Below are positions 15,725 to 25,827 of a DNA stretch of 57,288 bases, piece after piece. The stretch is from contig NZ_JAGGKD010000014.1 of assembly GCF_017873415.1 (NCBI RefSeq), positions 1 through 57,288 of the forward strand, in the 5' to 3' direction. Each line of letters starts with the position of its first letter. Position 1 is the first letter of the stretch. The notes below the pieces were generated by a model. That model worked only from the letters and a program-made list of their open reading frames with translations, was not told where the DNA came from and made no database searches. The translations under genes and the position numbers were made by a program. Source of the DNA: Methanolobus bombayensis (GTDB taxonomy: Archaea; Halobacteriota; Methanosarcinia; Methanosarcinales; Methanosarcinaceae).

Positions 15725-16733
15725 TGTGAGTCATCCTAAAGATATCAATGTATTCACTAATGTGATGAATTTATTAAAGGAAAGAGGACATGAAGTGAAA
15801 CTGGTTGCAAGGGCAAAGGAGAACACTATAAAAATAATTAATGAATCTGGATTTACAGCAGAATACGGTCCTCATTATTCTGGTATGATCTATAAAATCC
15901 TTGGTATACCTTTCATTGATTACTGGCTTTTTAAAATAGCCAAAACATTTAAACCTGATATCTTTGTCAGCTTTGGTTCACCATATTCTGCTCATGTAAG
16001 CCGTATATTCCAAAAACCACACATCGCATTTATTGATACTGAAATAGCAAATTTTGCTATTAATCTGATGTTACCTTTCACAGATACGGTATACACGTCG
16101 GATTCGTTTACTCTTGACCTTGGAAAAAAACAAAAAAAATTCAATTCCTATTTAGAACTTGCATATTTGGGACCTTCTTATTTTTCTCCAGATAACTCAG
16201 TCCTAGAGAAATATGCATTAAAAGAAAAAAACTATATTTTGATTCGTCTTTCTGCTCTTTCCTCTCATCATGATATGAATGCGCGAGGCTTTTCATTCAA
16301 TTCGGAGGATGAATTGAAACTTTATGTTGAAGAGATTGCTAAATATGGCAATGTGATCATCTTCTCCGAAAAGGATGAATGGGAAATAGTATCTAAACAC
16401 AGCTTGGTCATAGATTCAGGTGATTTCCATCACATTCTTTTCCACTCTAAAATGTGCATAGGAGAAGGCGCAACAATGGTGTCAGAAGCCGCTATGCTAG
16501 GTGTTCCTTCTATATATGTATCAAATACAAGAAGAGGTTATCTGGATGATCTTGAAAATAAATATGATCTATGTTACACTTTTTCAAATAAGGATGAAGC
16601 ACTCAATAAAGCTGTATCGATCATGAGTGATGAAGATCATCAAATAGAGTGGCAAGAAAAAAGACAACATATGCTTTCGGAAAAAACGGATCTTGTTAGG
16701 TATATCGTCAATGAAATAGAAAGCAATTGGTAG
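15708..16733 (+). CDS. DUF354 family protein, GT-B glycosyltransferase-like
   Basis: 341 residues with a MurG/epimerase-like GT-B layout: N-terminal VLLDVSHPKDINVF, then FGSPYSAHVSRIFQKPHIAFIDTE, and a C-terminal donor half with a glycine-rich GEGATMVSEAAMLGVPSIYVSN. DUF354 is found in archaeal glycan loci. Whether it transfers sugars or isomerises UDP-HexNAc is not established from sequence. It overlaps both flanking genes, so translation is coupled. Confidence 0.82.
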   Translation: MKVLLDVSHPKDINVFTNVMNLLKERGHEVKLVARAKENTIKIINESGFTAEYGPHYSGMIYKILGIPFIDYWLFKIAKTFKPDIFVSFGSPYSAHVSRIFQKPHIAFIDTEIANFAINLMLPFTDTVYTSDSFTLDLGKKQKKFNSYLELAYLGPSYFSPDNSVLEKYALKEKNYILIRLSALSSHHDMNARGFSFNSEDELKLYVEEIAKYGNVIIFSEKDEWEIVSKHSLVIDSGDFHHILFHSKMCIGEGATMVSEAAMLGVPSIYVSNTRRGYLDDLENKYDLCYTFSNKDEALNKAVSIMSDEDHQIEWQEKRQHMLSEKTDLVRYIVNEIESNW

Positions 16734-16744
16734 TTGGTTTTCCT

Positions 16745-17623
16745 ATGGTAACAAACAATTATTTTATTGTGACTCCATGCAAAAATGAAATAGCAAATCT
16801 TCCAAATTTGATAGATTCTGTTGTAAATCAGAGTGTAACACCATCATTATGGGTAATATATAATGACGGAAGTACCGATGGTTCGAGTGAACTGCTAACA
16901 GAACTTGAAAATAAATATGATTGGATAAACATTATTAATGGTGAAGTAACAAGACGAGATCTAAGCTTTCATTACGCAAGGATAGTCGATGAAACTCTTA
17001 AAACAGCAATTGATAAATGCACAACTAAAGGTATCGATTGCCAATATGCTTCTCTGATAGATGCCGATATGGTCTTAGAAAAGACCTTTTTCGAAAAATT
17101 GCTTTCCTATTTCGAACAAGATCCTGAGCTGGGGGTTGCAAGTGGCAGTGTTGTTTATGATTTTAACGATTTGTCAACACTCGAAAAAGGAAGAAACGAT
17201 CTTCCAATAGGCGGATTAAGGATGTGGAGAGTCGAGTGTTTGGTACAATCAAACTTTTTCCCGATAAGTTATTCTGCCGATGCTGTTTCAAATGTACTGG
17301 CAACTCTTAAAGGCTGGAATACTCGAAAATTTGATGATGTCCTGGGTCTGCAGACGCGTAGAACAAGTAGTGCTGAAGGTATGTGGAAAGGTTATATGAT
17401 TAAAGGTGAATCTGATTATTTTAGAGATTATCATCTATTATATGTTATTTTGAAGTTCATGAAATATTGCTTATCTTATCCTTTTTACATCGGTTTATCT
17501 TATAGCTATGGTTATTTTAAAAGTGTTCTTGAGCGAAGAAATAAGATTGATTTGCCGGAAGTAAGAAGATATTATAGAAATAAACATAAAGAAATCATTA
17601 GTTATTATTTAAAAAATGATTAG
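16745..17623 (+). CDS. Family 2 glycosyltransferase
   Basis: GT-A fold enzyme using a nucleotide sugar. The N-terminus FIVTPCKNEIANLPNLIDSVV, the donor motif VIYNDGSTDGS, and the metal-binding DADM in ASLIDADMVLEK are visible. The C-terminus lacks multiple membrane helices, so it probably acts at the inner membrane face as a peripheral enzyme. I prefer ATG 16745 to the TTG at 16727 because family members begin just before the first beta strand, though no strong ribosome site decides it. Confidence 0.88.
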   Translation: MVTNNYFIVTPCKNEIANLPNLIDSVVNQSVTPSLWVIYNDGSTDGSSELLTELENKYDWINIINGEVTRRDLSFHYARIVDETLKTAIDKCTTKGIDCQYASLIDADMVLEKTFFEKLLSYFEQDPELGVASGSVVYDFNDLSTLEKGRNDLPIGGLRMWRVECLVQSNFFPISYSADAVSNVLATLKGWNTRKFDDVLGLQTRRTSSAEGMWKGYMIKGESDYFRDYHLLYVILKFMKYCLSYPFYIGLSYSYGYFKSVLERRNKIDLPEVRRYYRNKHKEIISYYLKND

Positions 17624-17703
17624 TTTTAAATTAGACATATATATGATAGATGAGAATTTAGGTAGATAAGATTAAATTATAAAAACTCGATAAAGGTTGT
17701 ACT

Positions 17704-18705
17704 ATGCTGGAAGCTATAAAGCAAGCAAATACTTATAATAAAACAAAAAGTATGAAATATCTCCTTTTCTTCCTATTAATAGTTCTGAACTTTGTTATCA
17801 GGCTTCCCAGTATTCCTCATGAAAAAGGATATGACTCTTTTTTCATACATGCTCTGGCAAATTCAATATCAACATTTGGAAGTGCTGATTGGTGGATCCA
17901 TTGGCTCTCAGTATTTGGTTTTTATGCATATTCTTATGCAAGCGCTGTTCCTTTTGTTTTGTCCGGCATGCATCAATTGACGGGTATAGAAATGGAAATC
18001 GTAATTCTTATGTATTGCATTTTATTAGGGCTCATTTCAATATTTACAGCTTATGTTTTGGCAGGTAGATTGTATCCCAATTTCACTTTTAAATATGGAG
18101 TAGCTTTGTTCTTTTCCATTGCCCCTGGTGTGATGCTTTTCTCAACATGGGAAGTTAGCACACGAGGTCTCTTCATACTCCTCTTGCCACTGTTCATTTA
18201 TCTACTTTTATCTGAAATTAACATGTTGAAAAAAATATTTTTACTTGTCATATTGGCTATCTTCCAGTTTGCTGTTCACCATTATGGGTTTATACTAATT
18301 CCCATTATTTTCATTTACATAGGCATCAAACTACTTGAAAAAACAAACCATCTCGAAACGCTAAATCCATATTCTCACTATTTGATTGTCTCTTTACTTA
18401 TTGCTTTTATAGGTTTACCTTTTTTGACCAGATCATTGGTTGATTTCGGTTCACGATATGATTGGTTGATAACTTCTGCAATAACTATTGTCAGGCAGGT
18501 TGGACCGTTAGTAATCCTCGCTGCAGGAAGCTTTATTTATCTTTTATTGAAAAAAGAAAAATCTCGTAATGATTTATTTATTCTTTTAATGCTGACATTC
18601 TTTATCCCTACTATATATTCTCATACTTATGGGGCTTTTATGCTGTTGCTTTTCATTGTTCTCTTTATTGGTATTGCTTTTAAAAATAAAACAATCGAAC
18701 AATAA
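17704..18705 (+). CDS. Polytopic membrane protein, GT-C glycosyltransferase-like, possibly 3'-truncated
   Basis: 333 residues with about nine or ten membrane helices. After the first helix comes an acidic loop HEKGYDSFFIHALANSIS, which is where GT-C enzymes of the PMT/STT3 clan carry the catalytic acidic residue and bind the lipid-linked donor. Typical GT-C proteins are longer with a soluble C-terminal domain that is missing here. The frame stops 26 bp before a glycosyltransferase gene that lacks its own N-terminal half, suggesting a deletion joined the two. Substrate unknown. It starts 80 bp after the GT2 gene. Confidence 0.7.
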   Translation: MLEAIKQANTYNKTKSMKYLLFFLLIVLNFVIRLPSIPHEKGYDSFFIHALANSISTFGSADWWIHWLSVFGFYAYSYASAVPFVLSGMHQLTGIEMEIVILMYCILLGLISIFTAYVLAGRLYPNFTFKYGVALFFSIAPGVMLFSTWEVSTRGLFILLLPLFIYLLLSEINMLKKIFLLVILAIFQFAVHHYGFILIPIIFIYIGIKLLEKTNHLETLNPYSHYLIVSLLIAFIGLPFLTRSLVDFGSRYDWLITSAITIVRQVGPLVILAAGSFIYLLLKKEKSRNDLFILLMLTFFIPTIYSHTYGAFMLLLFIVLFIGIAFKNKTIEQ

Positions 18706-18731
18706 GTTATTCTTACATACCGACTTATGCG

Positions 18732-19445
18732 TTGTTACCAGCACTCTTAAAAAGTTCTGATCAATTAATTGTTCATTCATATTTATTCGAAAATTTAGTT
18801 TCTGAAAGATATGGTGTAAAAAATGCAATAGTAATCCCTAATGCAGTTGAAGACTACTGGCATACAGTGGAATATGAACCTGTACCTAAAAAAGAGGGTT
18901 TTTTGGAAATTTTTTATCATGGAAGATTATCTGCAGAAAAGGGGTTAGATTTATTGGTAAAAGGCTTCTACAAATTTCTTTCAAATATGAATAAGTACGA
19001 ATCAATCCTATATATCGCCGGAGAGGGTCCACAAAAAAAATATCTTGAAAGACTAATAGATGATTTGAACTTGAATCATAATGTGATTTTGTTAGGAAAT
19101 TTAAACAAAGATACAATAAAAGGCTATCTCAAAAAAGTGAATGTTGCTATCTATCCTTCATTATGGGATAATTTCCCTCTATCCTACATCGAAGCATTTG
19201 CCTGTGCGAATTGTCCTGTCTATTTCTCTAAAAAAGCAGGTATATATGACTTTGTTGTGATGGATAATAATCGACTGTATTCTTTTGAACCTAATGTTGA
19301 TATTATATGTGATATAATAAAAGACGTATCAAATGGAAATTATGATAAAAGTGTTATCAAAGATCAAAAGATATTTGCAAATAAATATAATTGGGATGAT
19401 GTAGTGGATAATTATATAGAAGCCTATTCGCAATTATTTCCTTAA
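18732..19445 (+). CDS. Family 4 glycosyltransferase lacking the N-terminal domain
   Basis: 237 residues equal to the C-terminal nucleotide-sugar domain of GT4 enzymes: SSDQLIVHSYLFENLV, VIPNAVEDYW, FYHGRLSAEKGLDLLVKGF, then the E-x7-E region YPSLWDNFPLSYIEAFACANCPVYFS. Normal GT4 proteins carry about 130 to 150 further N-terminal residues. In frame the reading stays open only back to 18690 and recognisable GT sequence already begins there. The TTG start has no ribosome site. Most likely a broken gene. A free-standing donor domain working with another half is possible but less likely. Confidence 0.65.
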   Translation: MLPALLKSSDQLIVHSYLFENLVSERYGVKNAIVIPNAVEDYWHTVEYEPVPKKEGFLEIFYHGRLSAEKGLDLLVKGFYKFLSNMNKYESILYIAGEGPQKKYLERLIDDLNLNHNVILLGNLNKDTIKGYLKKVNVAIYPSLWDNFPLSYIEAFACANCPVYFSKKAGIYDFVVMDNNRLYSFEPNVDIICDIIKDVSNGNYDKSVIKDQKIFANKYNWDDVVDNYIEAYSQLFP

Positions 19446-19471
19446 ATTGTTAACTATAATAAAGTGATATT

Positions 19472-20596
19472 ATGTATTCTATGGATAATAAAAGATGCGT
19501 TCTTTCTATATGTGATATTTCACCTTCAAGGATGGGTTCATTTGAAGAATTCCTGATTTACATAACAAAGAAATTAAAAGATTCTGGCTTTGTCCATGTA
19601 ATTGTTTTTCGGGAAGGTCCTATCCTTCCTGTGAAACAAGCTCTTATTAATAACGGTGCCATCATTGAGGTTATCAAACCTTCCAGGTCAAACTTAGTTA
19701 ACTTCTATACTTTTTACTCTTTGATAAAAAGAAGATCTCCCAGTATTGTACATTTTCACTTCTATCCGGCTTATTCTATTTTGAATTATCTCAAGTTCTT
19801 TTTTGATATTCATATAATACATACTGATCATATGGGTGGCAGAAAAGCGAAAAGCCCAATTAAAAAAATATTGCGCAGAATCTATTATTATACAAATTTT
19901 GTATTTTTTGATGTAGGTCTTGATAAAATAGTTTGTGTGTCTGATTTTGTAAAATCAAAATATTTTAAAGAATATGGTATAAAAAGCGATAAACTACATG
20001 TTATTTATAATGGGATAAACGCCGATAAATTTTATAAAAAGGACGATATTGACCCAATCAAAAAGAGGTATGATCTGAAAGATGAATATATTATTTCCTG
20101 TGTAGGTATGAGGAGGGATAAAGGTCCACATTATCTATTAAAAGCAGCTCCTTTAATTCTGAAAGAGATAAATAATGTAAAATTTATTTTAGCAGGTGAA
20201 GGAGAATGTCAAACACAATTAGATTCTATGACGGAAGAATTGAAGATAACTGACAAAGTAATATTTGCAGGAAAAGTTCCAGATCTCTCTGATATTTATA
20301 GTATTTCCTCGGTTGTTGTAATTCCTTCTACATTTGAAGAGGCCTTTTGTTTCGTCGCAGCTGAAGCAATGGCTGCGGAAGCTCCGGTTGTTGCATTTGA
20401 CTCAGGTGCAATTAAGGATGTATTATATGATCCAAATTATATTGTTTCTGTTGATCACAAATTACTTGCAGCAAAAGTGATTGAGTGTATTAAAAATGGA
20501 GCAGACACAGAATCTGCACGAAAGCATGTTATGAATAATTTTTCATTAGAATCTAATGTATCTAAACACTTAGATGTTTATAAGAGTTTATTGTAG
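19472..20596 (+). CDS. Family 4 glycosyltransferase, complete
   Basis: 374 residues with both GT-B halves: an acceptor domain with MGSFEEFLIYITKKLKDSG and HFHFYPAYS, then VIYNGINADKFY, GMRRDKGPHYLLKAA and the donor loop PSTFEEAFCFVAAEAMAAEAPVVAF (E-x7-E). Retaining sugar transfer to a growing lipid-linked glycan is expected. It follows the truncated GT4 by 26 bp on the same strand and faces the flippase gene on the other strand. Confidence 0.9.
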   Translation: MYSMDNKRCVLSICDISPSRMGSFEEFLIYITKKLKDSGFVHVIVFREGPILPVKQALINNGAIIEVIKPSRSNLVNFYTFYSLIKRRSPSIVHFHFYPAYSILNYLKFFFDIHIIHTDHMGGRKAKSPIKKILRRIYYYTNFVFFDVGLDKIVCVSDFVKSKYFKEYGIKSDKLHVIYNGINADKFYKKDDIDPIKKRYDLKDEYIISCVGMRRDKGPHYLLKAAPLILKEINNVKFILAGEGECQTQLDSMTEELKITDKVIFAGKVPDLSDIYSISSVVVIPSTFEEAFCFVAAEAMAAEAPVVAFDSGAIKDVLYDPNYIVSVDHKLLAAKVIECIKNGADTESARKHVMNNFSLESNVSKHLDVYKSLL

Positions 20597-20627
20597 TTGC
20601 ATTTTGATAGAGAAATGAACTTGCAAA

Positions 20628-22046
20628 TCATCTTCCTTTCAAATTTTTTATTAATTTAATATCTTCTCTGTCAAAGCCCTTCAACATCAATACAATTAAT
20701 ACATAAACAATTGTGCCTGTAATTATTTGTATAATCAAATGCATGTTTACGTTGATAACTACTACTCCCATTCCAATTGACGCAAAAATATATTTGAATA
20801 TATCCATTTTCAAAGCTTGTATCATGAGATCTCGGTGGATAAAATAAAATCCAAACAAGTATAAACATACTACTGATATCAGTGTTGCAATTCCGGCTCC
20901 AACATAACTGTATTGTGGAATCAGTATCAAATTTAATATTATATTGATAATAGCACATGCTGAAACAGATATGTTATTCAATTGTTGCTTATTGGCAGCA
21001 ACCAGAAGAGCAGTTTGGATAGAGATCAGTGAATTAAATATTATCGTAAACGTTAATATTTTAAATACCATGACAGAGTTTACAAACTCTTCTTTATAGA
21101 TCATGTATATTATTTCATTACCAAGTATAACTCCACCAATACTTATTGGCAATATAAGCATCAGGATGTACTTGACTCCCAGATTGTACATATAAGCTAA
21201 TTTTTCTTTATTGATGTCGATTTGTCTTGCCATTACAGGCATCAAAGTAGCTGCTAAAGCCCCTGGAATAAACAATACGGATTCTGTTAACTTATAAGCT
21301 GCAGCATAATATCCAACGGCAAAGTCTCCTTGCATAATTGACAACATGAGAATGTCAAACCGGTTATACAGGATCAATAGTCCATATCCAATAACAAAGG
21401 GTAATGATTTACGGAACAAATCTTGGAAAGTAACTCTGTCTATCTGCAATCGATATTTGACTATTTTTTTTGAATAAAGGAAGGAGATAATGGTTCTTGT
21501 GAATTCTGAAAAGAGATATGCAAGGAGTATTTCTTTTAGTCCCAGGTTAATTCTAATTATCCAATACAGGGCAATGACGAAAATGATTTTTGGAACGATT
21601 ATTGATAATGCTGCATATTCCATTTTCATTTTTGCCTGAAATAATGATTCAAATAAGTAACTTAATCCCTGTATCATCAGAATTGCAGATAATAACTGAA
21701 TATAAAATATAGTGTCTGCAGGATATTTCAGTGCACGTATTGTAATTATTGCAAGGAGCATTGCTATCAATGAAGTAAGAATCCGGATTATTGAGGCATT
21801 ACTCATTATTCGATTTGCTTCATCAGGTTTCTTTGATATGTCTCTGATTACAACCGAATCAAGCCCAAACCCTGCTATGAATCCAAATAGCAAAAGATAT
21901 GTTATTATGAAATTGTACTTTCCAAAATCCTCAACACCCAGATACCTTGCGAGATAAATCGCTATTATAAAAGCTATTATTTTAGCAGCAATGTTACTAA
22001 AAGCAACAAAAAAAGTATTTTTAGCGACACTTTTTGCGGTACTCAT
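20628..22046 (-). CDS. Polysaccharide flippase of the MOP/Wzx family
   Basis: 472 residues with about fourteen membrane helices. It opens with SVAKNTFFVAFSNIAAKIIAFIIAIYLARYLGVEDFGKY, abbreviated here as the classic start of Wzx-like proteins (ARYLGVEDFGKY). It should move lipid-linked glycans from the inner to the outer face of the membrane. It lies alone on the minus strand inside a plus-strand locus, with its own TATA box near 22065-22080. A second flippase at 28809 is of a different subgroup, so two export routes may exist. Confidence 0.9.
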   Translation of the reverse strand: MSTAKSVAKNTFFVAFSNIAAKIIAFIIAIYLARYLGVEDFGKYNFIITYLLLFGFIAGFGLDSVVIRDISKKPDEANRIMSNASIIRILTSLIAMLLAIITIRALKYPADTIFYIQLLSAILMIQGLSYLFESLFQAKMKMEYAALSIIVPKIIFVIALYWIIRINLGLKEILLAYLFSEFTRTIISFLYSKKIVKYRLQIDRVTFQDLFRKSLPFVIGYGLLILYNRFDILMLSIMQGDFAVGYYAAAYKLTESVLFIPGALAATLMPVMARQIDINKEKLAYMYNLGVKYILMLILPISIGGVILGNEIIYMIYKEEFVNSVMVFKILTFTIIFNSLISIQTALLVAANKQQLNNISVSACAIINIILNLILIPQYSYVGAGIATLISVVCLYLFGFYFIHRDLMIQALKMDIFKYIFASIGMGVVVINVNMHLIIQIITGTIVYVLIVLMLKGFDREDIKLIKNLKGR

Positions 22047-22059
22047 AAAACAATAATCC

Positions 22060-22358
22060 TTATTATTAATAATATATAATATCTTGTCTCATCAAATCAT
22101 ATATATTCTTAAAATGTCTATATCTCTAAAATGGAATTCATGGTGGGTTTAAGGTTCAGTATCATACAAAATTTTAATTTAATGCGTGTATCTAAATGGA
22201 CTTAAATTTACGGCTTCTCTTAGCATCTATAATACAATGCTAATGAATATAAAGACTATATCCATCAAAATATTAATATGCAAACAAAGATATATAATTA
22301 TTGAAAAACTCGTCCTTTAATAAATAATTCAAAAGGAGATATTTAGTAGGAAGGTAAA
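22060..22358. promoter_or_regulatory. Divergent promoter region, flippase / rfbA
   Basis: The minus strand carries GATATTATATATTATT near 22085-22065 for the flippase. The plus strand carries AAGATATATAATT at 22286-22298 for rfbA, about 60 bases before its ATG, with GGAAGGT as ribosome site four bases before the start. The middle is AT-rich with no ORF and no clear repeat. Confidence 0.5.
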
Positions 22359-23228
22359 ATGAAAGGCATTATCTTAGCAGGGGGGAATGGTACAAGACTC
22401 TACCCGGTTACAATTCCAATATGTAAACAACTCCTACCAATTTATGATAAACCTATGATATATTATCCAATATCGGTGTTAATGCTTGCAGGTATCAGGG
22501 AGATACTTATTATTTCCACGCCCGATGACCTCCCCTCTTTTGAGAAAATGTTTGGTGACGGGTCTAAATGGGGACTTTCTCTTTCATATAAAGTACAGCC
22601 ATCTCCGGATGGCCTAGCTCAGGCATTTATTCTTGGAGAGGAGTTTATTGGGGATGATAGTGTTTGTCTTGTACTTGGCGATAATATTTTCTATGGTCCG
22701 AGATTTTCTCCGCTGTTAAAACAGGCAGCAAATATTGAAAAAGGGGCTATTGTTTTCGGATATCAGGTAAAAGATCCTGAAAGATTTGGTGTGGTAGCTT
22801 TCGATAAGGATAAAAATGTTATCAGTATAGAAGAGAAACCTAAAAAACCAAAATCACACTATGCAGTAACCGGACTATATTTTTATGATAATGATGTTAT
22901 TGAGATTGCAAAAAGCATCAAACCATCTGACAGAGGCGAACTGGAAATTACTTCTGTTAATGAGGAATACCTTAAAAGAGGAAAATTGAAAGTTGAGCTG
23001 CTTGGCCGGGGGTTTGCCTGGCTTGATACAGGTACTCATGATAGTCTCATAGCTGCAAGTCATTTTGTACAAACAATTGAACAAAGACAGGGATACAAGA
23101 TTGCCTGTCTGGAGGAAATTGCTTATAATAACGGGTGGATCACTGCTGAAAAGGTCCGTGAAATAGCAAGCTTACTCAAAAAGAATGATTACGGTACATA
23201 TCTGGAAGGATTACTTGATGAAAACTAA
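22359..23228 (+). CDS. rfbA: Glucose-1-phosphate thymidylyltransferase
   Basis: Makes dTDP-glucose from dTTP and glucose-1-phosphate. The signature [17 protein letters not shown] with the following [15 protein letters not shown] is clear, as are [11 protein letters not shown] and [14 protein letters not shown]. At 289 residues it matches the short RmlA type with regulatory C-terminal helix. Its stop overlaps the rfbB start (ATGAAAACTAA), so the pair is coupled. rmlC and rmlD do not occur in the window; therefore the product need not be dTDP-rhamnose. Confidence 0.95.
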   Translation: MKGIILAGGNGTRLYPVTIPICKQLLPIYDKPMIYYPISVLMLAGIREILIISTPDDLPSFEKMFGDGSKWGLSLSYKVQPSPDGLAQAFILGEEFIGDDSVCLVLGDNIFYGPRFSPLLKQAANIEKGAIVFGYQVKDPERFGVVAFDKDKNVISIEEKPKKPKSHYAVTGLYFYDNDVIEIAKSIKPSDRGELEITSVNEEYLKRGKLKVELLGRGFAWLDTGTHDSLIAASHFVQTIEQRQGYKIACLEEIAYNNGWITAEKVREIASLLKKNDYGTYLEGLLDEN

Positions 23229-24261
23229 TATATTGGTAACAGGTGGCGCAGGTTTCATTGGAAGTAACTTTATTCCATTTTTTCTGGAAAGATATCCCAC
23301 GTACAATGTAATAAATCTCGACTTGCTGACCTATGCAGGCAATATTCATAACCTGAGGGGAATCCAGAAAAATCCACGATTTAAGTTCATCAGAGGAGAT
23401 ATTTGCAATCGCGAATTGGTAGAGTTCATTTTCAATGAATACTCTATCAATGGTGTCATTCATTTTGCAGCAGAATCTCATGTAGATAATTCAATCAAAA
23501 AACCGGATGTCTTCATTAAAACAAACATTAATGGAACTCATACACTTGTGGATGTAGCATATCAGTTCTGGATGGAAAAGCCGTTTGTCTACAATCACAA
23601 ATACAAAAATTCTGTTTCACCTGATAAGGGAACAATTTTTCCGCGTTTCCATCACATCTCAACAGACGAGGTATATGGAACATTAGGCCCAAAAGGACTC
23701 TTTACCGAAAGCACACCCTATGCACCAAATTCACCTTACAGTGCAAGCAAAGCAAGCAGTGACATGATAGTTCGAAGCTATCATCATACTTATGGTTTGA
23801 ATACCATAATCACCAATTGTTCGAACAATTACGGCCCTAAACAACATGATGAAAAACTAATTCCTACTATAATAAGAAATGCTATTAAAGGCAATATAAT
23901 ACCTATCTACGGTGATGGAAAAAATATACGTGATTGGCTTTATGTACTTGACCATTGCAAAGCAATAGATCTTGCTTATCATAATGGAAAAGCAGGTGAA
24001 ACCTACAATATTGGTGGCAAAAATGAAAAAGATAACAATTATGTTGCCATCAAGATATGCCAGATATTGGATGAACTGAAACCAAAACAAAAAGGAAGCT
24101 ACAGGGACCAGATCAAATACGTTGAGGACAGGGCAGGTCATGATCGCAGATATGCCATTGACGCAGGAAAGATAGAAAATGACCTTGGATGGAAGGCAGA
24201 GGAGAACTTTGAAAGCGGAATCTTGAAGGCTGTAGAATGGTATTTAGAACACTACAAATAG
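23218..24261 (+). CDS. rfbB: dTDP-glucose 4,6-dehydratase
   Basis: Converts dTDP-glucose to dTDP-4-keto-6-deoxyglucose, the branch point for rhamnose and amino-deoxy sugars. Extended SDR fold: NAD motif [10 protein letters not shown], the active-site block HISTDEVYG with the T-D-E triad, and YSASKAS containing the YxxxK pair. Length 347 residues, normal. The ATG at 23218 lies inside the end of rfbA, and the longer frame from 23185 would read rfbA sequence out of frame. An insertion-like stretch [15 protein letters not shown] in the middle is family-typical for some archaeal members. Confidence 0.94.
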   Translation: MKTNILVTGGAGFIGSNFIPFFLERYPTYNVINLDLLTYAGNIHNLRGIQKNPRFKFIRGDICNRELVEFIFNEYSINGVIHFAAESHVDNSIKKPDVFIKTNINGTHTLVDVAYQFWMEKPFVYNHKYKNSVSPDKGTIFPRFHHISTDEVYGTLGPKGLFTESTPYAPNSPYSASKASSDMIVRSYHHTYGLNTIITNCSNNYGPKQHDEKLIPTIIRNAIKGNIIPIYGDGKNIRDWLYVLDHCKAIDLAYHNGKAGETYNIGGKNEKDNNYVAIKICQILDELKPKQKGSYRDQIKYVEDRAGHDRRYAIDAGKIENDLGWKAEENFESGILKAVEWYLEHYK

Positions 24262-24343
24262 CTAACTGCTTGCAATTATTATTTTTATTTAATAACACCT
24301 TTGCATTGAAATAAAAAAGATAAGTTAATATATGTGCAAAATA

Positions 24344-25489
24344 TTACCCGGGATTAATTTTGTCTGATTTTAATGATTTTAGTATATGTCTAAATTTTTC
24401 CTCTTTTTCTTGAAACTTTTTGATGAAGTATTCTTTGCCATATTCATCTGCAAAAAGAGGGTAATAATATGAGATTACAGTAGATGAAGTTAATGAATTT
24501 ATTTCTATAATTTTGAATCCTTTATTTGTGATTATTATATCAAAACCCAAATATGTTAATTGTGGAGTATAGGATGATATTTCTTCTATTTTCGACTTTA
24601 GATCGTCCCATTTTGGTATTATTATTTCCAAATTTTCGTTTGTATCAGGGTGGACTTTTATATTTTTTAAATCATCGTTAATTATAATGTTTGGATTATA
24701 AATTTTTCCATTTTTCAAATCAATGCCTGCAATAATTCCCCCTGCTACTGGAGTTTCTAAAATTCCACTTTTCTGAGTACCAAATCTAATAAAACTTCCA
24801 ATTATTTTTGGTTTTTTGTTCTCATCCCTTATTACTTGAATTCTTAAAGTGTTTGGAGTTATATCGTATATTTTATTAATTACATCGTGTGCTTTTATGT
24901 ATTCTGTAATCAAGTATCCTTTTAAGCTAGAAAATAATGTTTCAATATCTTTCATCTCGCAGACTTTGGAATTTATATAATACGTGCCATTTGCATAAGA
25001 TAGTTTATAAAAACCTTCCCCCAAAGATCCTGATATTATTTTAAGAGCCAGATTACCTTCTTTTTTGAGAAGCTCTAAAATTCCATTTGTAGTAGAATCA
25101 ATATCTAAAGGACAGTCCATCAATCTCAAAATTTCGTTATCTTCTAGTTGAAAATAATATTTTGGTAGATACTCATCAAATGGACTGAAAATATATTTCA
25201 TTGTTAATTTATCATCAATCCATGCGCTGTATTTGCCATTAATTGGATGTAACTTGTAATAATCAAAATCAGGAATGTGATTTCTATAATTCAACTCATT
25301 TATTTGATATGTGTTTGTTCTTGAAGATAAAAATCCTCTTTTATATGCCCATATTTTTTTTTGCAAACTTACATTTTTATTTTGGATTAGATCTTCTATA
25401 ACCATTTTAGGAATCTTGGATGCAAAATAAGGAGAATACCCCTTCGTGATCATTATTTTCTTCAATAAGTATTTTATTATTTTCTTCAT
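24344..25489 (-). CDS. Sugar-transfer associated ATP-grasp protein
   Basis: 381 residues. The C-terminal two thirds resemble the ATP-grasp family found in polysaccharide loci: LALKIISGSLGEGFYKLS, YLITEYIKAHDVINKIYDITPNTLRIQVI, VAGGIIAGIDL, and the metal-binding end TYLGFDIIITNKGFKIIEINS. The N-terminal 110 residues are specific and basic. Such enzymes are presumed to join a carboxylate to an amine or hydroxyl on a glycan, but no product is established. It is on the minus strand between rfbB and a second aminotransferase, with lower GC than its neighbours, suggesting separate acquisition. Confidence 0.8.
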   Translation of the reverse strand: MKKIIKYLLKKIMITKGYSPYFASKIPKMVIEDLIQNKNVSLQKKIWAYKRGFLSSRTNTYQINELNYRNHIPDFDYYKLHPINGKYSAWIDDKLTMKYIFSPFDEYLPKYYFQLEDNEILRLMDCPLDIDSTTNGILELLKKEGNLALKIISGSLGEGFYKLSYANGTYYINSKVCEMKDIETLFSSLKGYLITEYIKAHDVINKIYDITPNTLRIQVIRDENKKPKIIGSFIRFGTQKSGILETPVAGGIIAGIDLKNGKIYNPNIIINDDLKNIKVHPDTNENLEIIIPKWDDLKSKIEEISSYTPQLTYLGFDIIITNKGFKIIEINSLTSSTVISYYYPLFADEYGKEYFIKKFQEKEEKFRHILKSLKSDKINPG

Positions 25490-25827
25490 AAAAACCTCTT
25501 TTATTCCACAATATAATCTATGTTTTAATTAGCAATCTTTATATATATATCTGTTTATTTATACAGTGATGGAGTAAAATCAACTTATTATATCTTTTTA
25601 GTAGACTTTGTTGAATTCAAAAAATACAACATATATATTCTTTGAGTTCAAAATCAAGGATTGAATTAAAAAATACATAATTTAGCTTTTTAGGGACAGT
25701 ATCTCATTAATCATAACATGTATGTAAGGGGTTATGAATTTTCATCGTTTTGGGTTTGCTAAAAAGTATTTATTCTATAGAGTAATATAATAATCTAATA
25801 TTCCGCGCAACAAAAAAAGGAAACTAT
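25490..25827. other. Promoter-bearing gap with a shared motif
   Basis: 338 bases, very AT-rich, without an ORF. It separates divergent genes. On the plus strand TATTTATTCTATAGAG near 25766 is a possible TATA box and AAGGAAA precedes the aminotransferase ATG. A 22-base motif at 25714-25736 recurs near 33250 and is listed separately. Short near-repeats of TTGAATTCAA type are present around 25608-25670. Confidence 0.4.
25714..25736 (+). repeat. Shared motif TAACATGTATGT...TTATG, copy 1
   Basis: TAACATGTATGT followed by AAGGGGTTATG. The same string, with small changes in the middle, recurs at 33243-33264. CATAAC and GTTATG at the ends form a short inverted repeat here. It lies about 95 bases before the aminotransferase start, where a regulator could bind upstream of the TATA box. 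Confidence 0.4.

Noticed and set aside
22359-24261. A dTDP-rhamnose operon
   Set aside because: Only rfbA and rfbB are present; no rmlC or rmlD occurs in the window, so rhamnose was not called.
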